DNA from: Colius striatus
Lineage: Eukaryota; Chordata; Aves; Coliiformes; Coliidae
Assembly: GCF_028858725.1 (NCBI RefSeq)
Contig: NC_084774.1
Location: forward strand, 1,824,001 to 1,888,000
Reading direction: 5' to 3'
Length of the DNA: 64,000 bases
Both the position numbers and the translations under genes were made by a program. The notes below the pieces were generated by a model. It saw only the letters and a program-made list of their open reading frames with translations, made no database searches and had not been told where the DNA came from. How positions within the stretch are numbered: position 1 is the stretch's first letter; each line of letters starts with the position of its first letter. Of the stretch, positions 10,407 to 20,199 are shown piece after piece.

Positions 10407-11008
10407 CTACAAACAAACAGAGGGGAGAGAGACGACAGGTCATTCCCAGACACGCTTTCCCATGTTTCCCACGTGGCTCGTTGGTCTCCTCTGCAAGGTG
10501 ACCAAACCACTGAGCATCACAAAAAGCTGCTGGGGTGGGCAGTTATTTTCCTGCTGGCCAGGGCAGACCCTGCAGCTCGCAATGGAGGAAGGGATGGGAA
10601 GGGAGTGAGAACCCCTCCAGCAGCACACAGCTGTAGCTCAGCTGCTAAAGCAGCCACAGCATCATCTGGAAAGAGGAGGATGCAGGTGCCTGCTGCGGTG
10701 GCTGAGCTGGCTGCAGGGTGAGACGGTGCATGAGGAAGGTACCATGGATGAGATCCCCTGAGGCTGCAATTCACCTCACACCCAAAGTGCCCAACTGCCT
10801 GGAGGCTGGCAAGAGGGAAAGGGCCCTCCTGCCCCTGAATCCTTCTCCTTTCTCCATGGAGCACAGAGGCATCCAGGCGGGATGGGAGAGATCCAGGTGC
10901 TGAGAATTCCCTGCTGCTCTGGTACAGCCAAGCTCTGACCGGCCGTGAGGAACGTGGGCTGACTCTGCCCTGCGCCCCGGCCCCCTCCCACACCCCACAG
11001 CCGCCACG

Positions 11009-11135
11009 TCCCATCCCATCCCATCCCATCCCATCCCATCCCATGCCACCCCACCCCACCCCATCCAATCCCATCCCATGCCACCCCATCCCATCCCATC
11101 CCATCCCATCCCATCCCATCCCATCCCATCCCATC
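11009..11135. repeat. (CCATC)n / (GGATG)n pentamer array
   Basis: About 25 units of CATCC, interrupted by CACCC and CATGC variants near 11,040-11,085. All reading frames translate as MGWDG-like repeats on the minus strand, which explains the open frames there. Confidence 0.95.
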
Positions 11136-11139
11136 GATG

Positions 11140-11850
11140 CTGTGGAGGGACCCCCGTGCCCCGCACACCTCACTTTGCCCTCATCCCCCACTTTGCCCTC
11201 ACCTCCCCTCTCTGCAGTGGGGGTTTCAGTTAGTCTGTTCCCGATAGCTTCTGTCCACAAACTCTTTACCGGGTCTTCACTGCAACCCCCTCCCCCTGTT
11301 ACTAAGCCAAAAGCTGCTCCTTGCTAAACCAGAACATGTATTTACATTTCTTCCATTCAGGAACAGAAAAGATCAAAGATACAAAGCAGGGGCAGGGAGG
11401 AGAATTGGTGTGAATGGCACAATCTCAAGGCACTCAGCACCCATAGCTGCATGGCAGGGCCTGAGTGCTGACAGCTCTCTTCACCCCAGGGATCCAGGTT
11501 GCCAGGACCAGGCTGCAGTCTACACCTTCTTTATCTCTGGTGGTTTCAGAGGTGGCCATCCCTGCCATTTATAACAGGACACCAGCTGCTTGGGCACTTC
11601 AGCCAGAAGGGTCTGGGAAAGCGCTTCCCGGGGAGCCTGTGAAGACAGCAGGGAGAATGAACCAGAAACGCTGCACAGGAAGGAGCCATCGGGCCAGTGA
11701 CAGCCCAGAGCACAGCCCCTGCCAGCCAGGTCTCACTCCCTGTCAGCCTCAGGGAGCACTGCTGAGGAGAACCATTTGTTTCCACCCCTGCACTGCTCCC
11801 ACCTCAAGCCCAGGCTCACACAGCCTTTCTATATGGCCCTGATGAGGGTG
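11140..11850. other. No recognisable feature
   Basis: Unique-looking sequence. I see no exon with conserved residues, no repeat and no RNA gene. Confidence 0.5.
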
Positions 11851-12430
11851 GGAAACTACCCCAAGCACTAGCAATCCCTCTGTATACACACCATCCTGCT
11901 TCTCCTAAACCTGTGGTTATACAGGGACAAGCAGAATGGTTCAAAGTCACATTATACCCTGGGGCCCCGGCATTGTTTCACAGTGACACGACTCAGGTGA
12001 ACACAGTTCACAATCCCCCATCTTCTTCTTTATGGTATTGATTTGTGGTTTTGTTTCAATCGAGTCAGTACTTGCCGAATTGGTATCAATTTCAGATCTT
12101 CTTTTGTTTTTAGTCTCATCAAGGAATGAGTTTTCTCCTTCCCTGGTTCTGAATCAACGGGCCCTGCAGTTATCTGCGTTCCTTGTGTAACCGAGTGCAT
12201 TAATCTGGTAAAAAACAGGTATTAAACATGGAATTATTAAGAATCCTCCAAATATCCCCAGTACTACTATCCCACGGTTAGGAAGCCAATCACCGTTCAT
12301 CAGGTTCCCCCCTTGTCCTCCCAGATCGATTCCATTGCAAGTCTGAACTGGAACATGTGCAATTTCCTTCATTTTGTTACCAGTTGATAGAGAGTGTTTC
12401 CTTCATCATCAATTTCTAATCAACACTTAC
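11850..12430 (-). mobile_element. Endogenous retrovirus fossil: env transmembrane end plus partial 3' LTR
   Basis: On the minus strand the end of a retroviral env transmembrane subunit is recognisable by its pattern before and within the membrane anchor. A polypurine tract near 12,016-12,035 follows, and then what looks like the start of a 3' LTR. The env type resembles gamma-type env genes found in several avian ERVs. Only this terminal part is present; no gag or pol. It is clearly broken and old, and now abuts a minisatellite. Confidence 0.55.
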
Positions 12431-12444
12431 TAAGATTAAATTTT

Positions 12445-12830
12445 AACTTGGGGGAGGTTTTGAGGGGATTTTGCGGTCCCCTTGGGGATTGGGGAGGGGT
12501 TTGAGGGGTTTTGGGGTCCCCTTGAAGCATTGGGGGGAGGTTTTGGGGTCCCCTGGGGGTTTTAGGGGTGGGTTGGGGGGTCTTTTGGGATTCCCTTGGG
12601 GCTTTGGGGGTGGTTTTGGGGGGGCTTTTGGGGTTCCCTTGGGGCATTGGGGAGGGGTTTGAGGGGTTTTGGGGTCCCCTTGAGGCATTCAGGGAGTTTT
12701 GGGGTCCCCTTGGGGCATTGGGGAGGGGTTTGAGGGTTTTTGGGGTCCCCTTGAGGCATTCAGGGAGTTTTAGGGTCCCCTTGGGGCATTGAGAGTGAGT
12801 TTTGGGGTCCATTTGGGGCATTGGAGGGAC
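12445..12830. repeat. GGGGTCCCCTTGGGGCATT minisatellite
   Basis: Units of about 42-45 bp with the core GGGGTCCCCTTGGGGCATTG followed by GGGAGGGGTTTGAGGGG. Very G-rich on the plus strand. The Pro-rich frames on the minus strand (PQGDPKTPQ) are repeat translations. Confidence 0.85.
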
Positions 12831-12959
12831 TTGGGCAGGGGCTTCCCCTAGAGAAGAGGTTTGGGGAGGCCCCGTTGTCCCCTTCCCACGCTGCTTTGCT
12901 CCACGGGCTGGAGGGGGCAGCTCTGGATCGCACCGAGGTGCTGGTGAGGGCTGGGGGCG

Positions 12960-13100
12960 TGGCCTGATAGGGGCGTGGCCTGCTCTCTGATTGGCCACCT
13001 TCCCCCACCCCCCGGAGGAGCTGCTGGAGCTCCGCCCCCCGCCGCATTAAGCCCCGCCCCCTCCCCTCTGTGACGTCACAGGCACACGCAGCTCCTCGGC
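12960..13100. promoter_or_regulatory. CRE/CCAAT/GC-box promoter of the RING gene
   Basis: Contains an inverted CCAAT (ATTGG at about 12,989), several CCGCCCC boxes, a perfect 14-bp palindrome CTGTGACGTCACAG at 13,068-13,081 with a full CRE inside, and GGCCAATCACTG just downstream. It lies about 370 bp upstream of the RING gene start codon, with no other gene between. Confidence 0.6.
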
Positions 13101-13463
13101 CAATCACTGCCCTGCTGCTCCCCGCAGGCCGCGTGCTCCTGCAGCACGGGGAGGATGCTCCTGGCCGTGCTCCCGACAGCCTTGTGATGTCACAGACAGT
13201 CACAGGCCCCTGTGGGACACAGCAGCAGCCCAGCTGCAGACTGCCCAGCACACGGCAGACGTCGAGCCCTGGAGGCAGCAGCCGAGCCCTCGAGTCCTGC
13301 CCTCAGCAGCCAGACGTCGGCACGTGCCTGAGGAGCCGCCGAGTCGCAGCAGCAGCGCCTGAAGCCTTTGAGTCCCACCGGTGGCAGCCGGCGAGTTCTG
13401 CCTGCGGTGGCTGAGATCCCGACCCGCCAGCAGCTGAGAGGACAGCAAGTGCCAGCAGCGGCC

Positions 13464-14024
13464 ATGGAGGTGCCCAGGCAGGAGCAGAGGGACGGTTGCC
13501 CCGTCTGCCTCGGTCCCCTGCAACGGCCCTGTGCCCTGGAGCCGTGCTGGCACGCCTTGTGCCAGGCCTGCACCCAGCGCTGGGCTGCCGCCCACTGCCC
13601 GCTGTGCCACCAGCCCATCCTGGCCCTCTGCCTCCTGCCTGCAGAGGAGGGCGACGCCGGGGGGGCCCGGCAGCCTCACGGCCGCCTCCATCCCGCCGCG
13701 GGGCCGGGGCCGCAGCCGCAGAGGCGGCGGCGGCGGGGGCCCAGAGGGCAGCGGGGCCGGAGAGCCGGGGCTGAGCGTGGGCAGCGTGGCCCCGCCGGGC
13801 TGCAGGACAGGCGCAGGCGGCCCCGCCACGTGCCGTGGCCCCGCCAGGAGCCGCTGTGGCTGCGGCGGCTCCTGGACCACGAGCTGGGCTCCGGGGATCA
13901 CAGCAGGGACGGGCAGCTCAGCTTCCTGCTGGCGCGCCGCCGAGATCCCGCCTGGCTGCGGCGGCTCCTGGACTATGTGCTGAGCTCCGAGGACTACGCT
14001 CAGCTGCGCTGGCTGCGCTCCTGA
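13464..14024 (+). CDS. Single-exon RING-finger protein (probable E3 ubiquitin ligase)
   Basis: 186 aa, one exon. The start is chosen at 13,464 because GCGGCCATGG is an excellent Kozak site; an in-frame ATG 32 codons upstream has a poorer context. Residues 12-48 form a C3HC4 RING: C12, C15 (CPVC), C28, H30, C33, C36, C45 and C48 (CPLC), followed by HQPILAL. RINGs of this type bind an E2 and transfer ubiquitin. Residues 55-130 are Gly/Arg/Pro-rich and basic. The C-terminal third holds two similar segments, LWLRRLLDHELGSGD and AWLRRLLDYVLSSED. An ATTAAA at 14,321-14,326 can serve as polyadenylation signal. The RING is loosely like TOPORS, which has been copied in songbirds, but the rest does not match; I have no named orthologue. 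Confidence 0.7.
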   Translation: MEVPRQEQRDGCPVCLGPLQRPCALEPCWHALCQACTQRWAAAHCPLCHQPILALCLLPAEEGDAGGARQPHGRLHPAAGPGPQPQRRRRRGPRGQRGRRAGAERGQRGPAGLQDRRRRPRHVPWPRQEPLWLRRLLDHELGSGDHSRDGQLSFLLARRRDPAWLRRLLDYVLSSEDYAQLRWLRS

Positions 14025-14320
14025 GACACAAACATCTCCCTCTGAATCGGCCCCCGGCGCGGGCTGAGAGGGGCCAGGCCTGGTTCCTTCTGTGCGCCTT
14101 GGCTCATGGCTGCAGCACGCTGAGAGTGGCCACAGGCACTGCGGGAGCCTCTCCTCGGGAGCCCGAGGACACGGCAGCACAGTCCACGCGTGACAACTGC
14201 GGCCTTTCCATCGGGACTGAGCGTGGGGCTGCAGGCACTGAGCCCTTGCACCTGCCATCGCTCCTTTGCTGCTTTCCTTTGCTGCTCTTGTGACGCTTTG
14301 TTCTCTCCTCGTGGTGTTTT

Positions 14321-14326
14321 ATTAAA
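14321..14326 (+). terminator. Polyadenylation signal of the RING gene
   Basis: ATTAAA, about 300 bp after the stop codon, in a T-rich context. Confidence 0.55.
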
Positions 14327-14696
14327 CTCTCCTTATCTCAACCCACAAAGCTTCATCTTTTCCTCCCGATTCTCCTCCTTGCCCTGCTGAGGTGGGGCGC
14401 AGTGAACAACTGCAGGCTTTGCTTATTGTCAGCTGGCTTTAAATCACAGCAGCCTTTGGAGCCTTTTCAGTGTGGGAGCAATCTCGAGATGTTTGCAGTG
14501 AGTCTGCTCAGCCCAGACTGAAACAGCCCGGCTGCAGCCCAGAAAGATTCAGCCAACGGTGCGCAGTTACGGCAAGAGGAAAGCACCCAGGCCCAGGTTT
14601 GATGGCCATTTCCAGATGTGCTCGGGTAGTCTGTCAGCCAGCAAAGTTGTGCCATTGGGAACAATCTTGAGACAGTTCCAGTTGGTCAAAAACTCA

Positions 14697-14965
14697 TAGA
14701 ATCATTTCAGTTGGAGAAGACCTTAAAGATCATCCAATCCAAGCGCTGCCCTCACCCTGCCAAGCCCAGCACTACCCCATGGTCCTCAGCACCCCAGCTT
14801 CACAGCTTTGGGATCCCTCCAGGGATGTGGATTCATCCAGCTCCCTGGGCAGCCTGCACAGGGGCTGACAACCCTCTCAGGGAAACAGTTCTTCTTCAAT
14901 CTTCCACTCCAATTCAACTTCAAATTCTTCAACGCCAATCTCAACCTCCCCTGGAGCAACTTGAG
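14697..14965 (-). mobile_element. CR1 LINE 3' end
   Basis: Begins TCATAGAATCATTTCAGTTG, then GACCTTAAAGATCATCCAAT: the reverse complement of the classic CR1 terminus. The body follows with CTCCCTGGGCAGCCTGCACA. Confidence 0.9.
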
Positions 14966-15245
14966 GCCAAATCAGAGGCATCTGGCAGAAAGACACAGGC
15001 TTCCCGTGGGATGGGGGCTGCTCACAGCTTCCCTCACACACCTCTGTTCCCATAGCAGACAGGAACGATGTGCTCATCTTCTTGGCTGGACTCTACCCTC
15101 AAGGGCACCCAGGGCGCAGCACCGTCGTCTGCCAAAACGTTGGCTGTCACGTCATGGAAGGAAGGTGAGGACGAAAGGGTGAGTGGTCAGCCAACCCCAG
15201 CTGTACCAAGGAAGCCTTTCTTCTTCTTTACAATCCTGTGTCTCT

Positions 15246-15697
15246 GTTGTGGTGAAACTATCCCGTGAGTTCCAACAATTTAAGAAAGATAGCTCCTGCA
15301 CTCCACGTACATAACGTAGCAAACAAATTCAGCACGGTCACGGTGTCCAGAGTGGGGCCTTTGCTCCATGAACTGGGAAATTAATACTACAGTTAGCATC
15401 CCTTTGACACCCCTAAGCCTGATAATGAGCTAAAAGGAGAGTATGGTAAACATGACGACGTTCCCCAACTCTCCACACGACCCATGGCAATCGCCACTGT
15501 GCATTGTGCATGGCTTAGACCGGTGGCAACGGGCAGGGATTGGTTTTCTGGGTGTATGTAAGGTGTGCCGTGGCCTCTCAGTGTGCATGCATTGGGAGTA
15601 GCTGTCCCCCATGCACCCAGCACTGGAACTAAGGAATGCAGCTTTCTAATACCAAATAGTGCCAGAGAGTCTCTTCTGAACCGGTTTTGGGTAACAC
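15246..15697 (+). mobile_element. Probable solo LTR of an avian endogenous retrovirus
   Basis: About 450 bp starting TGTTGTGG and ending in a GGTAACA block preceded by an R/U5-like stretch that resembles bird ERV LTR ends. No internal retroviral genes flank it. I could not see a clear target-site duplication. Old and diverged. Confidence 0.35.
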
Positions 15698-15970
15698 TCA
15701 CCCCCTGCCCCATGGCACTCGGACCCCTGTGCCCCTGGACACTGGAGCAGAGATCAGCTGTTGCTGGGCTGCCTCTGCCCCACACCAATCCCTAACGCTC
15801 CGCTGTGCTATGGGGCACTCCATGGGCAGCTTTGTGGGTTGTTGTGTGAGCTGCAGCCCCCTGAGGCACAGCCCACTCTGGCACTGCTGCCCCACCGCGC
15901 TTCTCATCGCACTGACCCCCAACCTCTGTGCCCCCGAAGCCCCTCCCTGACCCCCACCTCACCCTACTTC

Positions 15971-15976
15971 TAAATA
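15971..15976 (+). terminator. Orphan AATAAA signal
   Basis: Plus-strand AATAAA followed by a T-rich tail. I see no convincing coding exon upstream in 15.7-15.97 kb, so its transcript is unknown. Confidence 0.25.
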
Positions 15977-16034
15977 AACTCTTTTCTTCTAGCACCTCTC
16001 TTCATCCTACTTGGTTGTTTCCAAAACCTAGGAC

Positions 16035-16345
16035 CCCCAAGTGTCTCCCAGGGGCCAACGATGCCTTCTGCAGCCCCCAAGTGCCTCCCAGGGGCCAACA
16101 ATGCCTTCTGCAGCCCCCAGGTGCTTCCCAGGGGCCAACGATGCCTTCTGCAGCCCCCAAGTGCCTCCCAGGGACCAACAATGCCTTCTGCAGCCCCCAA
16201 GTGCCTCCCAGGGGCCAACAATGCCTTCTGCAGCCCCCAAGTGCCTCCCAGGGGCCAACAATGCCTTCTGCAGCCCCCAAGTGCCTCCCAGGGACCAACA
16301 ATGCCTTCTGCAGCCCCCAAGTGCCTCCCAGGGGCTCCCAAGTCC
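16035..16345. repeat. 40-bp minisatellite
   Basis: About 7.5 near-perfect 40-bp units, core GTGCCTCCCAGGGGCCAACA. Only a few positions vary (ACG/ACA, GGGG/GGGA). The period is not a multiple of three, so each frame cycles through all readings and stays open. Confidence 0.95.
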
Positions 16346-16404
16346 CACAAGAGCCCCCACAGCGCCCCCCAAGGGCCGCCCTTGGCCCAGACACCCTCGA
16401 GTCC

Positions 16405-16622
16405 TGCCACAGCCAATGGGAGGCGCTGAGCCGCCGCCCTTTTCCCGCCCCACCCGCTCTCATCCAATCAGAGAGCGCCGCTCGCCTCAGCGAGGCGGGT
16501 TTAGGGGAGCGGCGGCCAATCAGCATCTCCTCTCAAGGCACGTTCCTGCTCTCGGCCAATCGGGGGGCAGCGCCGCTTTCCCGCCCTTTCTCCTCAACAC
16601 GGCCAGCGGCCCGGACACAATG
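16405..16622 (+). promoter_or_regulatory. CpG-rich region with four CCAAT boxes
   Basis: CCAAT at about 16,412, 16,466, 16,516 and 16,555, with GC-rich flanks and ending at ATGGCGGCC. It looks like a plus-oriented promoter, although the only gene I see here is IRF10, which ends on the opposite strand at 16,695. It may drive an antisense or noncoding transcript. Confidence 0.4.
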
Positions 16623-16637
16623 GCGGCCGGACGCAGG

Positions 16638-16643
16638 TTTATT
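16638..16643 (-). terminator. IRF10: IRF10 polyadenylation signal
   Basis: AATAAA on the minus strand, about 50 bp after the stop codon, giving a very short 3' UTR. Confidence 0.75.
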
Positions 16644-16694
16644 GCGGGGTCGGGTCACAGCGGCCGGGCCGGGGCTCGGGGGGGCCGGGCGGTC

Positions 16695-19070
16695 TCAGGC
16701 CCGTGGCGGAGGCAGCCGCAGGGGTCGCACGTTGTCCAGGAGCTGCCGGGCCAAGGCCTGTTCCAGCTGCGGGGGAGGCGGTTATGGGGCGCGGCGGGGG
16801 CGGGGGCTCATCCCGCTGCCGCTGCCTCACAGCAACCCACACGTGCCTCATCAGAACCCTGCACTGCCCCACGGCAGCAAATCCCCCTGAAGCGGCTCCA
16901 GCTGCCCCACCGGCACCAGCAACCGCCCCCCAGCCCCAGCTGCCCCATAGTGCCCCACAAGCAGCCCACAGCCGATCCCCGCTGCCCCACAGTGACCACC
17001 GACCCACCGCCCCACCGTGGCAAAAGGCCCCACAGCAACTCTGCAGCAGCCTCACAGCAACCCCAGCTGCCCCACAGAAAAACCCCCACCCCACACCTGC
17101 CCCTGCCCCACCGCTGCCTCCCCGCTCCTCACCTGCAGGACCAGGGTGCGGTTGTGCGGCCCATCATCGGGGCCCAGCTCCTGTCCCACGGCCAGCGTCA
17201 CCTGGTGCCTGGGGAGGGGGCCCAGCCCAGCGCGGTGCTGGCTCAGCTCTGCAGGGTGACCAGGGGGTGCTGGTGAGGAGCAGAGCACGGGGGGACAGCA
17301 CCATATCCCTTCCTTCAATCCCCCCTGCCCCACATCACTCACCCTCCTGGAAACGCTGAGGGTCAAACGGCTGCACGAGCTGCCCCTCCAGCAGGGGCCC
17401 CCCCGGGCTGTGGGGGCCATTGCAATGAATCGTGCACCCCGCAGGAGCCAGTGTCCCTGCAGGCCGCCGCCGGAGGAAGATCCCGTGCTGGGCACTGGCT
17501 ACCAGCAGCCCTGGTCGTAGCCCAGCCAGTAGCCGGCCCAGCTCAGGGGGGGCCTCCTCAGGGGGCGGCAGGAGGAGCAGGCGAGGCAGTAGCCCAGGCG
17601 GGTCCAAGGGTGTCCCAGGGGGCACGGGGGTAGCCAGCAGATAGTCACCAGGGGGCAAGTAGCCCTTCCAGGCCAGAGCCCCCTCCAGCCACAGCTGCAG
17701 GCCCAAGGCGGCGTCCCCTGTGTGCAGAGGGAGGTCAAGGGGAGCACGGGATGGCGGGGACATGAGCCCTGCCCTTGAGCAGGGTGAGCTTCCCAGGTGT
17801 GGCAGAGGGACAAGGGGGAGGGTCTCACCTTGGGCAGGGGGAAGGGGCTGCTGGGCATCCACCATGATGGCCACGGCTGGAGGAGCCAGGGCTGTGGGGC
17901 AAGGTCAGCTCTTCCCCGTTCAGACTCCCCCCTGCCCCCCATCGCCCCCCTCCAGCCCTCCAACTGCTTGTCAGCTGACCCCCGTGTCCTCCCAGCCCCC
18001 CAACTGCCCCTCCAATTCCCTCCCAGCCCTCAAGTGCCCTTCCAACCTCCATCGCCTCCCTCCACTCCCCAGCTGCCCTGACAGCCTCTCAACATTCCTC
18101 CCTCACCCCTCAAGTGCCCCCCTAGTTCTCCAGCTGCAGTCCCAGTCCCCCAGCCACACTCCTATCTCCCCCAAGCACCCTCCGAGCCTCCAAACATCCC
18201 CCATCACCATCCTCCACTCCCTAACTGTGCTGTCTGCCCCTTGAATCCCCCTCCAGCCCACTTCCCTGCCCCCATCGCTCACCAGTGCCCCCACCATCGG
18301 GTTGAGACTCCTTGGCTGAGGCCTCGTTGGGGCTGGGGGTTGCTGCCTGCAGAGTGGGGGGCAGGAGCTATAGAACGGTTCTGCCTCACATGGCCCTATA
18401 ACCATCCCCACACCCCCCACACTTACCGCTGCACTGTGGGGCTGGGGGTGTCCTCCACAGCCTCCCGCTGCCGGGCTCACTTCCACCTCCTCCTCCCTCT
18501 CCGGGGCTCTGCGCCTGGGGGGCTGCCCCCCTGTGGGGCCGGACCAACAGATATGGGGCGAGTGGCTCCAAACCCACCCCCCGACCTCGCGTTCTCGCCC
18601 CCCCCGTCCCACTCCACACCTCGCTGCTGGGGGGCTGGAAGGAGCCGATAGACCTTGTAGGGCCGCGGCCCCTCCAGGCGCGACCGTTCGGGCACCTCCT
18701 GGAACTCGGGGCTCTTGTTGAGGGCGCAGCGGAGCCGCGTCTTCCAGCCGGCGGGGTCGGGCCGGTCCCCGGGGCGCACCCGACCCTTGAACTCCGCCCA
18801 AGCCTGTCCCCCCCCCGCGGGACACGACGCAACGACGTGTCACGGCGCGGGGACGCGGGTAAGGGGCTGCCGGAGCCGGCCCCCCCGGCCCAGCCTCACC
18901 TGGCAGAGCGCGGCGCCGGCGCCGCCCCGCGCGCCCCCCTTCCCGCCGTGCTGCCAGGGGATGCGGATGGCCGTCCGCCCCGCGTCGTCCCACGCCAGCC
19001 CCGCGAACTGCCCGCTCTCCACCTGGGCCACCAGCCAGGGCCGCAGCCGCCGCAGCCGCCGCGACGCCAT
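16695..19070 (-). CDS. IRF10: Interferon regulatory factor, probably IRF10
   Basis: Complete 382-aa transcription factor. Exons: 19070-18900, 18803-18620, 18530-18427, 18346-18283, 17891-17829, 17717-17343, 17248-17133, 16766-16695 (1,149 bp, all phases agree). Residues 1-110 are the IRF DNA-binding domain with the tryptophan pentad W12, W27, W39, W59 and W77 and the motif WKTRLRCALNKS. Residues about 200-365 are the IRF association domain (GLLVASAQHGIFLRR, QLVQPFDPQRF, LPRHQVTLAVGQEL, LEQALARQLL). It would act in the nucleus on interferon-response elements. VESGQF, WDD and EVPER resemble IRF9; FDPQRF and the C-terminus resemble IRF4/8/10. I choose IRF10 because bird IRF10 is on chromosome 20, like the neighbours here, and birds are thought to lack IRF9. 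An acceptor-like CAG directly precedes the ATG, suggesting a noncoding first exon. The 18,283-17,891 intron is a C-rich degenerate repeat. Confidence 0.75.
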
Positions 19071-19597
19071 CTGCGTGTCGGGCGCGGGACCCAGAGCGTC
19101 AGCGGGAGCTGCGGGGCGGCGGCTCCCCGCGCCCTCCCGGCCCGCGCCCACCGCCCCGCTCCCACCGCCGGCCTCTCGCTTCCTGGAAATCACGAGGCGC
19201 AGCCTGGCCGAGCCCCCGCCCCGCCCCGCGCCCCGCCCCCGCCTCCCGACGGGACACCCGCGGCCCCCAAACCTCTCAACTCCGCCCCCCGCACGGCCCG
19301 CCCGGCCCCAAGCAACCCTCCGCAACGCCGTGCCCCTAAATCGCTCCCCTGCCCCCCCGGGCCTTTCTGGCTCCCTAAAATCCATCCCTTCCCCTCCCAA
19401 TCCCGCCTCCTAAAACACCCTCTTGTCCCCCCAACATCTGCCCCTTCCTCTAGAATCTGGCCCCAAACCTCCCCCTCCCGAGCTCCCCAAAACGCACCTC
19501 GGGCAGGCTGTCAGTGCTCGGGGCGCCGGGGCCGGGCCGCCGGGGGGCGGCGTCACGGGGGCGCGGCCTCCTCCGCTCCGGCCGTCAGCGCGTTGCC

Positions 19598-19975
19598 GGC
19601 GAGCAGCCGCGGCACAGCCATCTGCAGCCCGGGGAGCCGCGGCACAGCCATTCTGCAGCCCGGGGAGCCGCGGCACAGCCATCTGCAGCCCGGGGAGCCG
19701 CGGCACAGCCAGCCTGCAGCCCGGGGAGCCGCGGCACAGCCATCTGCAGCTCAGGGAGCCGTGGCACAGCCACTCTGCAGCTCAGGGGGCCGTGGCACAG
19801 CCACTCTGCAGCTCAGGGGCCATGGCACAGCCATCTGCAGCTCAGGGGGCCGTGGCACAGCCATCTGCAGCTCAGGGGGCCGTGGCACAGCCAGGCTGCA
19901 GCTCAGGGGCCGTGGCACAGCCATCTGCAGCTCAGGGGGCCGTGGCACAGCCATCTGCAGCTCAGGGAGCCATGG
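19598..19975. repeat. 30-bp minisatellite upstream of IRF10
   Basis: About 12 units of 30 bp with the cores GCGGCACAGCCATCTGCAGC and, later, GTGGCACAGCCATCTGCAGC; the left half carries the CCCGGGGAGCC form and the right half the TCAGGGGGCC form. The period is divisible by three, so all frames appear open. Confidence 0.95.
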
Positions 19976-20199
19976 CCACTGGAGGGCCCTTCTCAGGCCG
20001 TGTGCTTCAGAGCTCCAGTGCTCCTGCTCCATCATCTCCTCTGCCCAGCATCTGCAGATCCTGCCCTGCCTCTCCACAAGCCAGCTCTGCCTGTCTGAGT
20101 GCTCCTGGCCCTACTGTGCAGATGTCCAGGGTGGAAATACATGAGATCTTTCCAAACTCACTGTGATGAAGATGGCTGGGTGTTACAGAAGCTCCTCCC

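Noticed and set aside
11009-11135. Interstitial telomere repeat
   Set aside because: The unit is the pentamer CCATC, not the hexamer CCCTAA.
13200-14258. 352-codon minus-strand frame
   Set aside because: Shadow of the GC-rich RING gene on the other strand; the plus frame has the zinc-binding pattern, Kozak start and polyadenylation signal.
16041-17276. 411-codon plus-strand frame
   Set aside because: Starts in the 40-bp array and runs antisense through IRF10 exons; no family features.
16695-19070. Naming the IRF gene IRF9
   Set aside because: The DNA-binding half is IRF9-like, but the association domain and the chromosome 20 neighbours favour IRF10. Kept as the alternative.
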